Source: Capsulimonas sp. (GTDB lineage: Bacteria > Armatimonadota > Armatimonadia > Armatimonadales > Capsulimonadaceae). Taken from it: 13,086 bases of DNA. Positions within the stretch are counted from its first letter, which is position 1, and every line of letters starts with the position of its first letter. The notes under the pieces were generated by a model, which was not told where the DNA came from, searched no databases, and worked only from the letters and a program-made list of their open reading frames with translations. Positions 7,573 through 13,086 of this stretch are shown one piece after another. The position numbers and the translations under genes are program-made. The DNA lies in the NCBI GenBank assembly GCA_025963815.1, contig JAOQAA010000329.1, positions 1-13,086 of the forward strand, written 5' to 3'.

Positions 7573-7830
7573 CTAGCGATCCGCCTTCAAATCCGCGATC
7601 TGCTGCGCAACCGTCTTCCGCGGCGGCAGCGCAACGCTCTTAGTCGTATCCCATGTAGGTTTTACATGACGCTTTATCATGTGGTGAGGCTTTGGCAGCT
7701 GAAGCATCCGGGGTTCTCCTGCCTGCGCCGCCGGTCGAATGGCGGGTGCAATGTAGGCGCGAACGACGATACTCGCTATGGATAGCAATAGCACCAATGG
7801 AAACGCGAGCGCGGTCTGCTTTGGTTTCAC
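7573..7830 (-). CDS. Small membrane-anchored protein of unknown function
   Basis: The chosen start is the GTG at 7828-7830, because AGGAG lies eight bases upstream. The product has 85 residues. KPKQT is followed by one hydrophobic segment (about 7-24, LAFPLVLLLSIASIVVRAYI), then a proline- and basic-rich tail (PKPHHMIKRHVKP) ending in a short charged helix. This predicts an N-in, single-pass or signal-anchor protein with the tail outside. A longer frame from an ATG at 7882-7884 adds 18 residues but has only a poorly spaced ribosome site. I do not recognise the family. It converges on the terminator of the secreted-protein gene. Confidence 0.55.
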   Translation of the reverse strand: MKPKQTALAFPLVLLLSIASIVVRAYIAPAIRPAAQAGEPRMLQLPKPHHMIKRHVKPTWDTTKSVALPPRKTVAQQIADLKADR

Positions 7831-7892
7831 GAAATTTTCTCCTGCTAATTCTCTCTGTACGTTGAGCGAACGAAATTGTGTCATCTGCTCCG

Positions 7893-7920
7893 TTGAAGAT
7901 GATTAGGCTAGCCTTATAAT
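7893..7920 (+). promoter_or_regulatory. Sigma-70-type promoter on the + strand
   Basis: TTGAAG (7893-7898) and a perfect TATAAT (7915-7920) are separated by 16 bases, a good housekeeping promoter. It points away from the small membrane-protein gene and towards the 3' end of the first ATPase gene, where no clear + strand gene exists. Confidence 0.5.
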
Positions 7921-7924
7921 CACT

Positions 7925-8147
7925 ATGTGTACTCTCGCACGATTTACCTTCATGAATTTTACATGAAAATTTTACAAGCTTCGACGAGGTGCGTAAACGC
8001 GCAAGAGGGGTATAAAAACAAGGCTTGGAGGGATCCGTTCGAGTCGGAGGCATTCCACGAACTGCGCCCCAGTTTCGGGAATGAGGTGTGGGTTATGCAT
8101 GTCAAGCAATCGAAAAGTCGCCCCATTTATGGAAGCGGCTTTTCTCA
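7925..8147 (+). ncRNA. Candidate small RNA or short transcript
   Basis: A + strand promoter ends at 7920 and a terminator-like hairpin with a T-run lies at 8113-8143, defining a possible transcript of about 220 bases in the gap 7831-8149. The 5' part contains the repeated elements TTCATGAATTTTACATGAA and TGAAAATTTTAC (about 7950-7975), AT-rich in a GC-rich genome. A GTG frame (7927-8175, 82 codons) spans most of it but has no ribosome site, runs past the hairpin and resembles nothing known. An ATG at 7925 gives only 13 codons. Such a transcript would be antisense to the end of the ATPase gene if termination failed. Existence of the RNA is inference. Confidence 0.28.
8113..8143 (+). terminator. 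Terminator-like hairpin, possibly bidirectional
   Basis: AAAAGTCGC (8113-8121) pairs with GCGGCTTTT (8135-8143) with one G-T wobble; inner CCA/TGG can add to the stem. The four terminal T residues on the + strand and the mirrored A/T ends on the minus strand let it act either for a + strand transcript or, with one mismatch, for the ATPase gene that stops at 8150. Confidence 0.42.
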
Positions 8148-8149
8148 TC

Positions 8150-8926
8150 TCAATATTGATCGTCGGGCGCCATAAGCAGCGCCAGCATACGTTCGGGATC
8201 GTCCAGAAACATCTTGGTGACTTGATAATGCTCAGTCTCCTGGTACTCGGTCCGTGCAATCCCCTCAGCGGAAAACTGCAAAATCGAAGCATCGGGGTAA
8301 GCCATCAAAATGGGCGAGTGGGTGGCGATGATAAACTGCGAGCCTTGCTGAAGAAGTTCGTGCATGCGCCGCAGCAGCGCCAACTGTCGCTGCGGAGAAA
8401 GCGCGGCCTCAGGTTCATCCAGCAGGTACAGTCCGCCGCCGCCAAGACGATGCACAAGCAGCGCCATGAACGATTCACCGTGGGATTGCTCGTGCAGAGA
8501 CACGCCGCCATAGGAGTTGATAATCGGAGGTCCACCCCCCGCCTCTCTATCCATAATTTCAATCTGCGTGGCCACTGTGAAGAAGCTTTCGGCGCGCAGG
8601 AAGTAGGAATCTCGCGGAGAGCTTGTCCCTTTGACCAAAGTCAGATGATCGCCCAAACTGGAATGAGAAGCGCGTGTGGAGTAATTGAAATTGCGCCCGC
8701 CGCCTTCGGGGTTAAACCCTGCGGCAACGGCAATGGCTTCTAATAGCGTGGATTTGCCTGTTCCGTTATCGCCAATGAGAAACGTCACTTGTGGATGGAG
8801 CTTGAGCCGAGACAGCGATCGGATCGGCGGCAGAGAGTAGGGGTATTTGTCGAACGACGCAACGCGGTCGCGGTTGAGAATCAATTCGTGAACGAACGGG
8901 CCTTGGACGGCCCTTGTCTTCTTCAT
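8150..8926 (-). CDS. ABC-type AAA ATPase, copy A (COG3910-like)
   Basis: The 258-residue soluble ATPase has Walker A GDNGTGKST (52-60), an ABC-type signature QSHGES (147-152), Walker B LYLLDEPEAAL (166-176) and a switch histidine in ATHSP (H203). The set is that of stand-alone ABC/SMC-like nucleotidases annotated as predicted ATPases (COG3910 type). No coiled coil, membrane segment or nuclease domain is fused, so partner and role are unknown. It is clearly a paralog of the next gene, with near-identical N-terminus and motifs; it differs by a longer loop before the signature (about 123-142) and by the tail APDDQY. The ATG follows an extended -10 by 29 bases and no strong ribosome site is seen. 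The 42-base gap suggests partial co-transcription with copy B. Confidence 0.85.
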   Translation of the reverse strand: MKKTRAVQGPFVHELILNRDRVASFDKYPYSLPPIRSLSRLKLHPQVTFLIGDNGTGKSTLLEAIAVAAGFNPEGGGRNFNYSTRASHSSLGDHLTLVKGTSSPRDSYFLRAESFFTVATQIEIMDREAGGGPPIINSYGGVSLHEQSHGESFMALLVHRLGGGGLYLLDEPEAALSPQRQLALLRRMHELLQQGSQFIIATHSPILMAYPDASILQFSAEGIARTEYQETEHYQVTKMFLDDPERMLALLMAPDDQY

Positions 8927-8955
8927 ATTTGGTCGCTCGGCGTATTTGATGATCT

Positions 8956-8964
8956 ATTGTAGCA
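8956..8964 (-). promoter_or_regulatory. Extended -10 promoter of ATPase copy A
   Basis: The minus strand reads TGCTACAAT, a TG-N-TACAAT extended -10 that ends 29 bases before the ATG. The stop codon of copy B lies immediately upstream at 8969, so any -35 element would be inside the end of that gene. Confidence 0.45.
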
Positions 8965-8968
8965 TGGG

Positions 8969-9706
8969 TTAAGAAGACATCAACAGAGCGAGCATGCGCT
9001 CCGGATCGTCCAGAAATGTCTTGGTGACTTGGTAGTGCTCCGTGTTCCGATATTCCATGGGCTGAATACCATTTGCCGAAAACTCCAAGATCGACGCGTT
9101 GGGGTACGCCATCAATATCGGTGAATGGGTTGCAATAATGAACTGGCAGCCTTGCAAGATCAATTGATGCATGCGGCTGATCAGCGCCAGCTGACGTTGT
9201 GGGGACAACGCCGCTTCCGGTTCGTCCAAAATATAGAGCCCGCCTTGCCGGAAGCGATGAAGCGCGAGCGCCATAAACGATTCTCCATGAGACTGCTCAT
9301 GCAGACTGCGTTCTCCGTAGCCGCTGACGGCGTACCCCTCAACGGCGGTCGCGACATTGAAAAAACTTTCCGCCCGGAGAAAGAAGCTGTCGCTCGGCCG
9401 GCTGGCGCCGCGCACAAGCGTCAAGTACTCCGAAAGATCGGAGTGAGACGCGCGCGTGGCGAAGTTAAAGTTCTGGCTTCCGCCTTCGGCGTTCAACTTC
9501 GCTGCGACAGCAACGGCTTCCAGCAGCGTGGATTTTCCAGATCCGTTTTCGCCGATGAAGAACGTGACCTGAGGGTGGAGCTTGAGACGAGACAGCGAGC
9601 GGATCGGCGGCAGGGAGTAGGGATATGTGTCAAACGAAGAAACGCGGTCGCGGTTGAGAATCAATTCGTGGACAAACGGGCCTCTGGCGTCACGGTTCTT
9701 TTTCAT
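8969..9706 (-). CDS. ABC-type AAA ATPase, copy B (COG3910-like)
   Basis: The 245-residue paralog of copy A has Walker A GENGSGKST (52-60), signature QSHGES (138-143), Walker B LYILDEPEAAL (157-167) and the switch histidine H194 in ATHSP. All ATP-handling residues are intact, so it should be active. The shared C-terminal block (TEHYQVTK, then FLDDPERMLALLM) is conserved in both copies and may contact a common partner. The start is the ATG at 9704-9706, with GGAGG nine bases upstream. Its promoter carries an inverted repeat that also occurs beside a truncated third copy near 10.7 kb. The tandem arrangement points to local gene duplication. Confidence 0.86.
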   Translation of the reverse strand: MKKNRDARGPFVHELILNRDRVSSFDTYPYSLPPIRSLSRLKLHPQVTFFIGENGSGKSTLLEAVAVAAKLNAEGGSQNFNFATRASHSDLSEYLTLVRGASRPSDSFFLRAESFFNVATAVEGYAVSGYGERSLHEQSHGESFMALALHRFRQGGLYILDEPEAALSPQRQLALISRMHQLILQGCQFIIATHSPILMAYPNASILEFSANGIQPMEYRNTEHYQVTKTFLDDPERMLALLMSS

Positions 9707-9724
9707 GGCCGGCCGCCTCCAATT

Positions 9725-9753
9725 GCTTTCATGCCCTATTGTAACATGAAAGC
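9725..9753 (-). promoter_or_regulatory. Promoter of ATPase B with an operator-like inverted repeat
   Basis: GCTTTCATG (9725-9733) and CATGAAAGC (9745-9753) are perfect 9-base arms around an 11-base spacer. On the minus strand the spacer holds the -10 box TACAAT (9738-9743), and with the arm it reads TGTTACAAT, an extended -10. An inverted repeat that encloses the -10 is the classic place for a repressor operator. No T-run follows it, so it is not a terminator. The same element recurs at 10739-10773. Confidence 0.5.
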
Positions 9754-9775
9754 CGTCAGAGGCGATGGCATGCGA

Positions 9776-9968
9776 TCAGTGCCCTTTTACCAGCCTCTGG
9801 AAATTCTCCCGGTCAATCACCTGCGTGGCGGCCTCTTCGTAGGTCACCGTTCCGGAGCGGTGTAGTTCGGCGAGCATTCGGTCCATGGACTGCATGCCGT
9901 ACTGCTGGCCGGTTTCGATGACGGAGTTGATCTGGTACGTTTTGCCTTCGCGGATCAAGTTTCGCAGG
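9776..9968 (-). pseudogene. pilT: Truncated 3' fragment of pilT
   Basis: The last 63 codons of a PilT are present, from LRNLIREGKTYQINS to the stop TGA at 9776. They keep the AIRNLIRE-like motif that PilT needs for retraction. The fragment differs from the C-terminus of the complete PilT at only three residues (V/A, Q/R, H/Y), yet 18 further codons differ silently. The ATPase core is absent. Upstream the frame stays open to a GTG at 10030, but the added residues are unrelated to PilT and no ribosome site precedes it. It is most likely a remnant left by the rearrangement that brought in the acetyltransferase gene. Confidence 0.85.
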
Positions 9969-10052
9969 CTGTATGAACGAGTGGAGATAGCATTTTGAGG
10001 AGCGCATGCGGTAGTATTCTTGGTAATCACAATAGAGCAGCGGACTTATAAC

Positions 10053-10637
10053 ATGACCATCGAACCCATTTCCCTCACCGCCAGCCGCGCACAGCTTCTT
10101 CCTCTCGATCCCTCCCACGCCGCCGGCTTCCTCAAAGCCGCTCAAGGCCAGGGGATTTGGGACTATATGCCCATCGCTGTTGATAACGAATTGGCCGTCG
10201 CCCAATGGATCGAAACGGCGCTTGCCGCGCAATCTCGCGGTGAAGAGTTGCCGTTTACGGTTTGGGATCAGCAGCTCGCAAAGATCGTGGGCAGCACGCG
10301 CTATATGGATATTTCTCTTCCCCACAAGAGCCTGGAAATTGGGTGGACATGGCTGTCGCCCGAGGTCCATCGAACAGCGGTGAATACCGAGTGCAAATAT
10401 CTTCTGCTTCAGCACGCGTTTGAAGCGCTTGGAATGAACCGGGTGCAGCTCAAGACAGATTCGCGCAACGAGCGATCGCAGAGGGCGATTGAGAGAATCG
10501 GCGGCGTTCGGGAGGGCGTACTGCGACGTCATCGCGTTTTGCCGGATGGGTACGTGCGGGATTCGGTCTATTTTAGCGTGATTGCCGAGGAGTGGCCGGC
10601 GGTGAAGGCGCGATTAGAGGGGATGATGTGTGAGTAG
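10053..10637 (+). CDS. GNAT-family N-acetyltransferase (RimJ/RimL-like)
   Basis: The 194-residue protein has the Acetyltransf_3 pattern: an N-terminal substrate lobe (ISLTASRAQLLPLD), then EIGWTWLSPEVHRTAVNTEC, whose HRTAVNTE takes the place of the acetyl-CoA pyrophosphate loop, LGMNRVQLKTDSRNERSQRA in the CoA-binding helix region, and GGVREGVLRRH near the end. It should transfer an acetyl group from acetyl-CoA to an amine; family members modify protein N-termini or small molecules, and the substrate is unknown. The ATG start is favoured over an in-frame TTG at 10020 by alignment to the family; the ribosome site is weak. It is opposite in strand to its neighbours and lies between two direct repeats. 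Its last codon and stop (10632-10637) fall inside the right repeat. Confidence 0.88.
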   Translation: MTIEPISLTASRAQLLPLDPSHAAGFLKAAQGQGIWDYMPIAVDNELAVAQWIETALAAQSRGEELPFTVWDQQLAKIVGSTRYMDISLPHKSLEIGWTWLSPEVHRTAVNTECKYLLLQHAFEALGMNRVQLKTDSRNERSQRAIERIGGVREGVLRRHRVLPDGYVRDSVYFSVIAEEWPAVKARLEGMMCE

Positions 10638-10723
10638 GGATAAGAATCGAACGACGCAACGCGGTCGCGGTTGAGAATCAATTCGTGAACGAACGGGCCT
10701 CTTGGGGCACGGCTCTTCTTTAT
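10632..10723 (-). pseudogene. N-terminal remnant of a third ATPase copy
   Basis: Thirty codons match the start of both ATPases (RGPFVHELILNRDRVASFDS, then YPYS). The start codon has become ATA, and similarity ends exactly where the acetyltransferase gene ends, so no Walker motif is left. A 54-base block (10647-10700) is identical to ATPase A (8850-8903), while the upstream spacer resembles that of ATPase B. It is a dead remnant of a third gene or the product of gene conversion. Confidence 0.85.
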
Positions 10724-10738
10724 AACCAGCCGCCTTCA

Positions 10739-10773
10739 ATTGCTTTCATGCCTTATTGTAACATGAAAGCAAT
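10739..10773 (-). promoter_or_regulatory. Perfect 12-base inverted repeat around an extended -10
   Basis: ATTGCTTTCATG (10739-10750) and CATGAAAGCAAT (10762-10773) are exact reverse complements with an 11-base spacer. The minus strand contains the extended -10 TGTTACAAT. This is the orphan version of the ATPase B promoter, now placed between the pilT stop and the truncated ATPase. Its arms are longer than those at 9725-9753, whose outer bases no longer match. No T-run follows, which argues against a pilT terminator. Confidence 0.5.
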
Positions 10774-10794
10774 CGGAGGCGCCGGCATGCTAAG

Positions 10795-12387
10795 TTAATA
10801 TCCCTTCACCAGCCTCTGGAAGTTCTCACGGTCGATGGCGCGCGTGGCGGCTTCTTCGTAGGTCACGGTCCCAGAGCGATGCAGTTCGGCGAGCATTCGG
10901 TCCATGGACTGCATGCCGTATTGCTGGCCGGTCTCGATGACGGAGTTGATCTGGTAGGTCTTGCCTTCGCGGATCAGGTTGCGCAGGGCGCTGGTGGCGA
11001 TCATGATTTCGATGGCGGCGACGCGGCCGCCGCCGATCTTGGGGAGAAGCTGCTGGGCGACAACGGCTTCGATGCTTGTCGAAAGCTGGATGCGGATCTG
11101 GTCCTGCTGGTGCGCGGGGAAGACGTCGACGATGCGGTCGATGGTGGCCGGCGCGGAGCGGGTGTGCAGGGTCGCGAAGACGAGGTGGCCGGTTTCGGCG
11201 AGCGTGATGGCGGCGGAAATGGTCTCCAGATCGCGCATTTCGCCGACGAGGATCACGTCCGGGTCTTCGCGCAGGGCGGCGCGCAGGGCGTTGTTGAAGG
11301 AGATGGTGTCGCCGCCGAGTTCGCGCTGGTTCACCATGCTCTTTTTGTGAAGATGTAAATACTCAATGGGGTCTTCGATCGTCAGGATGTGCGAGTCGCG
11401 CTCCGTGTTGATAATGTCGATGATGCTGGCGATGGTGGTGGATTTTCCCGATCCGGTCGGACCGGTCACCAGCACCAGGCCGGAGTGCTTGCGCGTCAGC
11501 TCCCGAATGACGGGCGGAAGCTTCAGCTGCTCCATACTGGGGATCTTGTTCGGAATGACTCGCATGGCGCAGGCAACCGAACCGCGCTGGCGGTAGACGT
11601 TGAAACGGAAGCGCCCGACATTGGGGACGCCGTAGGAAAAGTCGAGTTCATGCGTGCGCTCGTAGACCGCGATCTGCTCCGTGCTCAGGATGTCGTAGAC
11701 GATGCGCTGGATCTCGCGTGGCGCGCCCCGATCGTAAGGAAGGGGGGTGACGCGGCCGTCCTTGCGCACCATCGGCGGCAGACCGGTGGTGAGGTGCAGG
11801 TCCGATGCGCCGTACTCCACGGTTCGCTGGAGCAGTTCGCTGATATGAGTTTCGGCAAGACTGGTCACGGCCTCCACTGGAGCGCCGTGGTCGGCGGCGC
11901 CGCCGCTCTGATCGGCGATGGGGCGTGCAGCCGGCGCAAGCAGATCATCGAGTTCGTCCCCGACCGTGCGCGGCGCGGGGGCGGCGGGAGGCTTGGGAGC
12001 GTAGTCGTCAATGGAGTTGGATTGAATGCTGGTCGCGTCGGAGAGACGCCGCAGGTCGGAGCCTAGGAATCCCATACCGGCGGGGGAGTCGGCGTCGTCG
12101 GCGGAACCGCCCGCCGTGAATCCGGTAGACGGCGTCACAGGCGCGGGGGCGTTCTTTTTGACGTCCTTCAAATAAAGCAGGGGAGTTTCGCCCGCCTGCT
12201 TGGCGCGTTTTTCCGCTTCTTCGGCTTCGGCGCGGGCAGCGAGCAGGAAGTCGATGCTGTTCGTGGATTCCTGGATCTGCGCCAGGAAGTCCAGTTCATC
12301 GCTGGGGGCGGCGGCCGGAGGCGCGGGTTTCGCGGCGGCCGGTTCGATCGGATTGAGCGGGAGCAGGTCTCCGTTGTTGACAATCAT
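10795..12387 (-). CDS. pilT: Type IV pilus retraction ATPase PilT with long N-terminal extension
   Basis: The 530-residue protein drives pilus retraction as a cytoplasmic hexameric ATPase. The PilT core runs from about 180 (HISELLQRTVEYGASDLHLT) to the end. It has Walker A GPTGSGKST (309-317), an Asp box (ILTIEDPIEY, 334-343), Walker B DVILVGEMRD (377-386), a His box (TGHLVFATLHT, 399-409) and the LRNLIREGKTYQ retraction motif (468-479). PilT is usually about 350 residues; here about 180 extra residues precede the core, rich in Ala, Pro and acidic residues, with a charged helix at about 50-65 (ARAEAEEAEKRAKQAG). The start is an ATG with a weak GAGAAG site. It follows pilB by 29 bases in the same operon. 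Its last 193 bases are repeated at 9776-9968. Confidence 0.95.
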   Translation of the reverse strand: MIVNNGDLLPLNPIEPAAAKPAPPAAAPSDELDFLAQIQESTNSIDFLLAARAEAEEAEKRAKQAGETPLLYLKDVKKNAPAPVTPSTGFTAGGSADDADSPAGMGFLGSDLRRLSDATSIQSNSIDDYAPKPPAAPAPRTVGDELDDLLAPAARPIADQSGGAADHGAPVEAVTSLAETHISELLQRTVEYGASDLHLTTGLPPMVRKDGRVTPLPYDRGAPREIQRIVYDILSTEQIAVYERTHELDFSYGVPNVGRFRFNVYRQRGSVACAMRVIPNKIPSMEQLKLPPVIRELTRKHSGLVLVTGPTGSGKSTTIASIIDIINTERDSHILTIEDPIEYLHLHKKSMVNQRELGGDTISFNNALRAALREDPDVILVGEMRDLETISAAITLAETGHLVFATLHTRSAPATIDRIVDVFPAHQQDQIRIQLSTSIEAVVAQQLLPKIGGGRVAAIEIMIATSALRNLIREGKTYQINSVIETGQQYGMQSMDRMLAELHRSGTVTYEEAATRAIDRENFQRLVKGY

Positions 12388-12416
12388 AGGTTCTTCTCTA
12401 TCGGCTCTTGGCGTTC

Positions 12417-13086
12417 TTATCCGGCGTAAATGACGCGCAGGGACTCTTCGAGGGTCGTCATGCCGAGCAGGATCTTCTCCATGGCGTCATCCTTCAAGGT
12501 CCGCATGCCGCCCTCGATCGCCGCCTCGCGGATGGCGTACGATGAGGAGCGAGCCAGGATCAACTCGCGGACTTTATCGGTGACAGGCATGAGTTCGTAG
12601 ACGCCGATGCGGCCCTTGTAGCCGCTGCCCTTGCAGTTGTCGCAGCCGCGTCCCCGGTAGAAGGTGACATCGCCTTTGTCCAGCAGGTCCAGGTTCATTC
12701 CCAAGCGCTTGATGGCGTCCTTGGGCGGCGCGTACTGCTCATTGCACTTGGAGCAGACGGTGCGCAGCAGGCGCTGGGCGAGCACGCCGACGACGGAGGA
12801 GGCGATCAGGAAGCTTTCGACGCCCATGTCTAGAAGGCGCGCCACGGCCCCGGGCGCGTCGTTGGTGTGCAGGGTGCTGAGAACCAGGTGACCGGTCAGC
12901 GCGGCCTCGATGGCGATCATCGCCGTTTCCTGGTCGCGCATTTCTCCGACCATGATAATATTCGGGTCCTGGCGCAGCATGGAGCGCAGGCCAGCGGCGA
13001 AGGTCATTCCGGCGCGGACATTGACCATGCTCTGCGTGATGCCCGAAAGCTCGTACTCTACCGGGTCTTCGATCGTCAGAATGTTC
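12417..13086 (-). CDS. pilB: Type IV pilus assembly ATPase PilB, C-terminal part
   Basis: The last 222 codons of the pilus extension ATPase are visible; the gene runs off the right edge. They open with [11 protein letters not shown] (Asp box), then Walker [11 protein letters not shown], the His box [11 protein letters not shown], and the tetracysteine zinc site of GspE/PilB proteins (CSKC and CDNC, about 40 residues apart), which PilT lacks. [16 protein letters not shown] and the final helices are typical. PilB adds pilin subunits at the PilC platform. The Walker A motif would lie beyond the window. It ends with TAA 29 bases before pilT, which follows in the same direction. Confidence 0.95.
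   Translation of the reverse strand, partial: NILTIEDPVEYELSGITQSMVNVRAGMTFAAGLRSMLRQDPNIIMVGEMRDQETAMIAIEAALTGHLVLSTLHTNDAPGAVARLLDMGVESFLIASSVVGVLAQRLLRTVCSKCNEQYAPPKDAIKRLGMNLDLLDKGDVTFYRGRGCDNCKGSGYKGRIGVYELMPVTDKVRELILARSSSYAIREAAIEGGMRTLKDDAMEKILLGMTTLEESLRVIYAG

Larger units (their letters stand above)
9615..9968. repeat. Direct repeat, left copy (ATPase 5' end + spacer + pilT 3' end)
   Basis: This segment aligns base for base with 10632-10987 at an offset of 1017 (1019 in the pilT part, after a two-base indel next to the stop codon). It consists of the first 30 codons of ATPase B, the promoter/inverted-repeat spacer, and the last 193 bases of a pilT gene. In the pilT part I count 25 differences in 193 bases. 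Outside these limits similarity stops abruptly. Confidence 0.85.
10632..10987. repeat. Direct repeat, right copy (ATPase 5' end + spacer + pilT 3' end)
   Basis: This is the partner of 9615-9968. Its pilT part is the true end of the complete pilT gene, while its ATPase part is truncated. The 663 bases between the repeats (9969-10631) carry nearly all of the acetyltransferase gene. No terminal inverted repeats, short target duplications or transposase were seen at the edges. Confidence 0.85.

Noticed and set aside
7927..8175. 82-codon + strand frame starting with GTG after the TATAAT promoter
   Set aside because: It has no ribosome site, runs through a terminator-like hairpin into the ATPase gene and matches nothing known. 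A non-coding transcript is at least as likely.
9813..10532. 239-codon frame on the minus strand covering the acetyltransferase and the pilT fragment
   Set aside because: It runs through the pilT fragment in the wrong frame and antisense to a clear GNAT gene; no recognisable sequence.
9969..10631. Insertion sequence or transposon carrying the GNAT gene
   Set aside because: There is no transposase and no terminal inverted repeats at the edges, and the flanking direct repeats are far too long for a target-site duplication.
10739..10773. Rho-independent terminator of pilT
   Set aside because: The stem is perfect but its loop is 11 bases, it is AT-rich and no T-run follows on the minus strand. 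The -10 box inside the loop fits an operator better.

Overview
The window is GC-rich bacterial DNA. Most genes lie on the minus strand. It is bracketed by type IV pilus motor genes: pilB (its 3' part) and pilT at the right end, and the platform gene pilC at the left. The combination of a pilB-pilT-pilC set, a SigB/SigF-type sigma factor, a GC-rich genome and a secreted protein resembling DUF6345 suggests an environmental bacterium, perhaps Armatimonadota such as Capsulimonas. That is only an impression; nothing here fixes the taxonomy.

Layout, left to right. 1-99: the tail of an unrecognised + strand gene. 115-1437 (-): a SigB/SigF-like sigma factor fused to a degenerate GGDEF domain. 1508-2716 (-): pilC. 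2825-4375 (-): a phytoene-desaturase-like FAD oxidoreductase. 4469-4996 (-): a glycine-rich general stress protein behind a SigB-type promoter. 5305-7491 (+): a large secreted protein with a possible caspase-like His/Cys pair, ending at a strong terminator. 7573-7830 (-): a small membrane-anchored protein. 7831-8149: an intergenic stretch with a good + strand promoter and a terminator-like hairpin, possibly a small RNA. 8150-8926 and 8969-9706 (-): two paralogous ABC-type ATPases. 9615-10987: a rearranged segment in which two direct repeats of about 355 bp, each made of an ATPase 5' end plus a pilT 3' end, flank a GNAT acetyltransferase gene. 10795-12387 (-): pilT with a long N-terminal extension. 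12417-13086 (-): pilB.

PilB and PilT power pilus extension and retraction, and PilC is the membrane platform they act on. Here about 8 kb of unrelated genes separates pilT from pilC, and the junction just after pilT carries clear scars of recombination.

The most notable object is the sigma-GGDEF protein next to pilC. Its active-site motif is degraded (GDHEI), but an RxxD motif sits at the correct I-site distance. It could therefore be a sigma factor that senses c-di-GMP directly. A SigB-like promoter (GTTTCC-N15-GGGTAA) upstream of the stress-protein gene is a plausible target inside the window.
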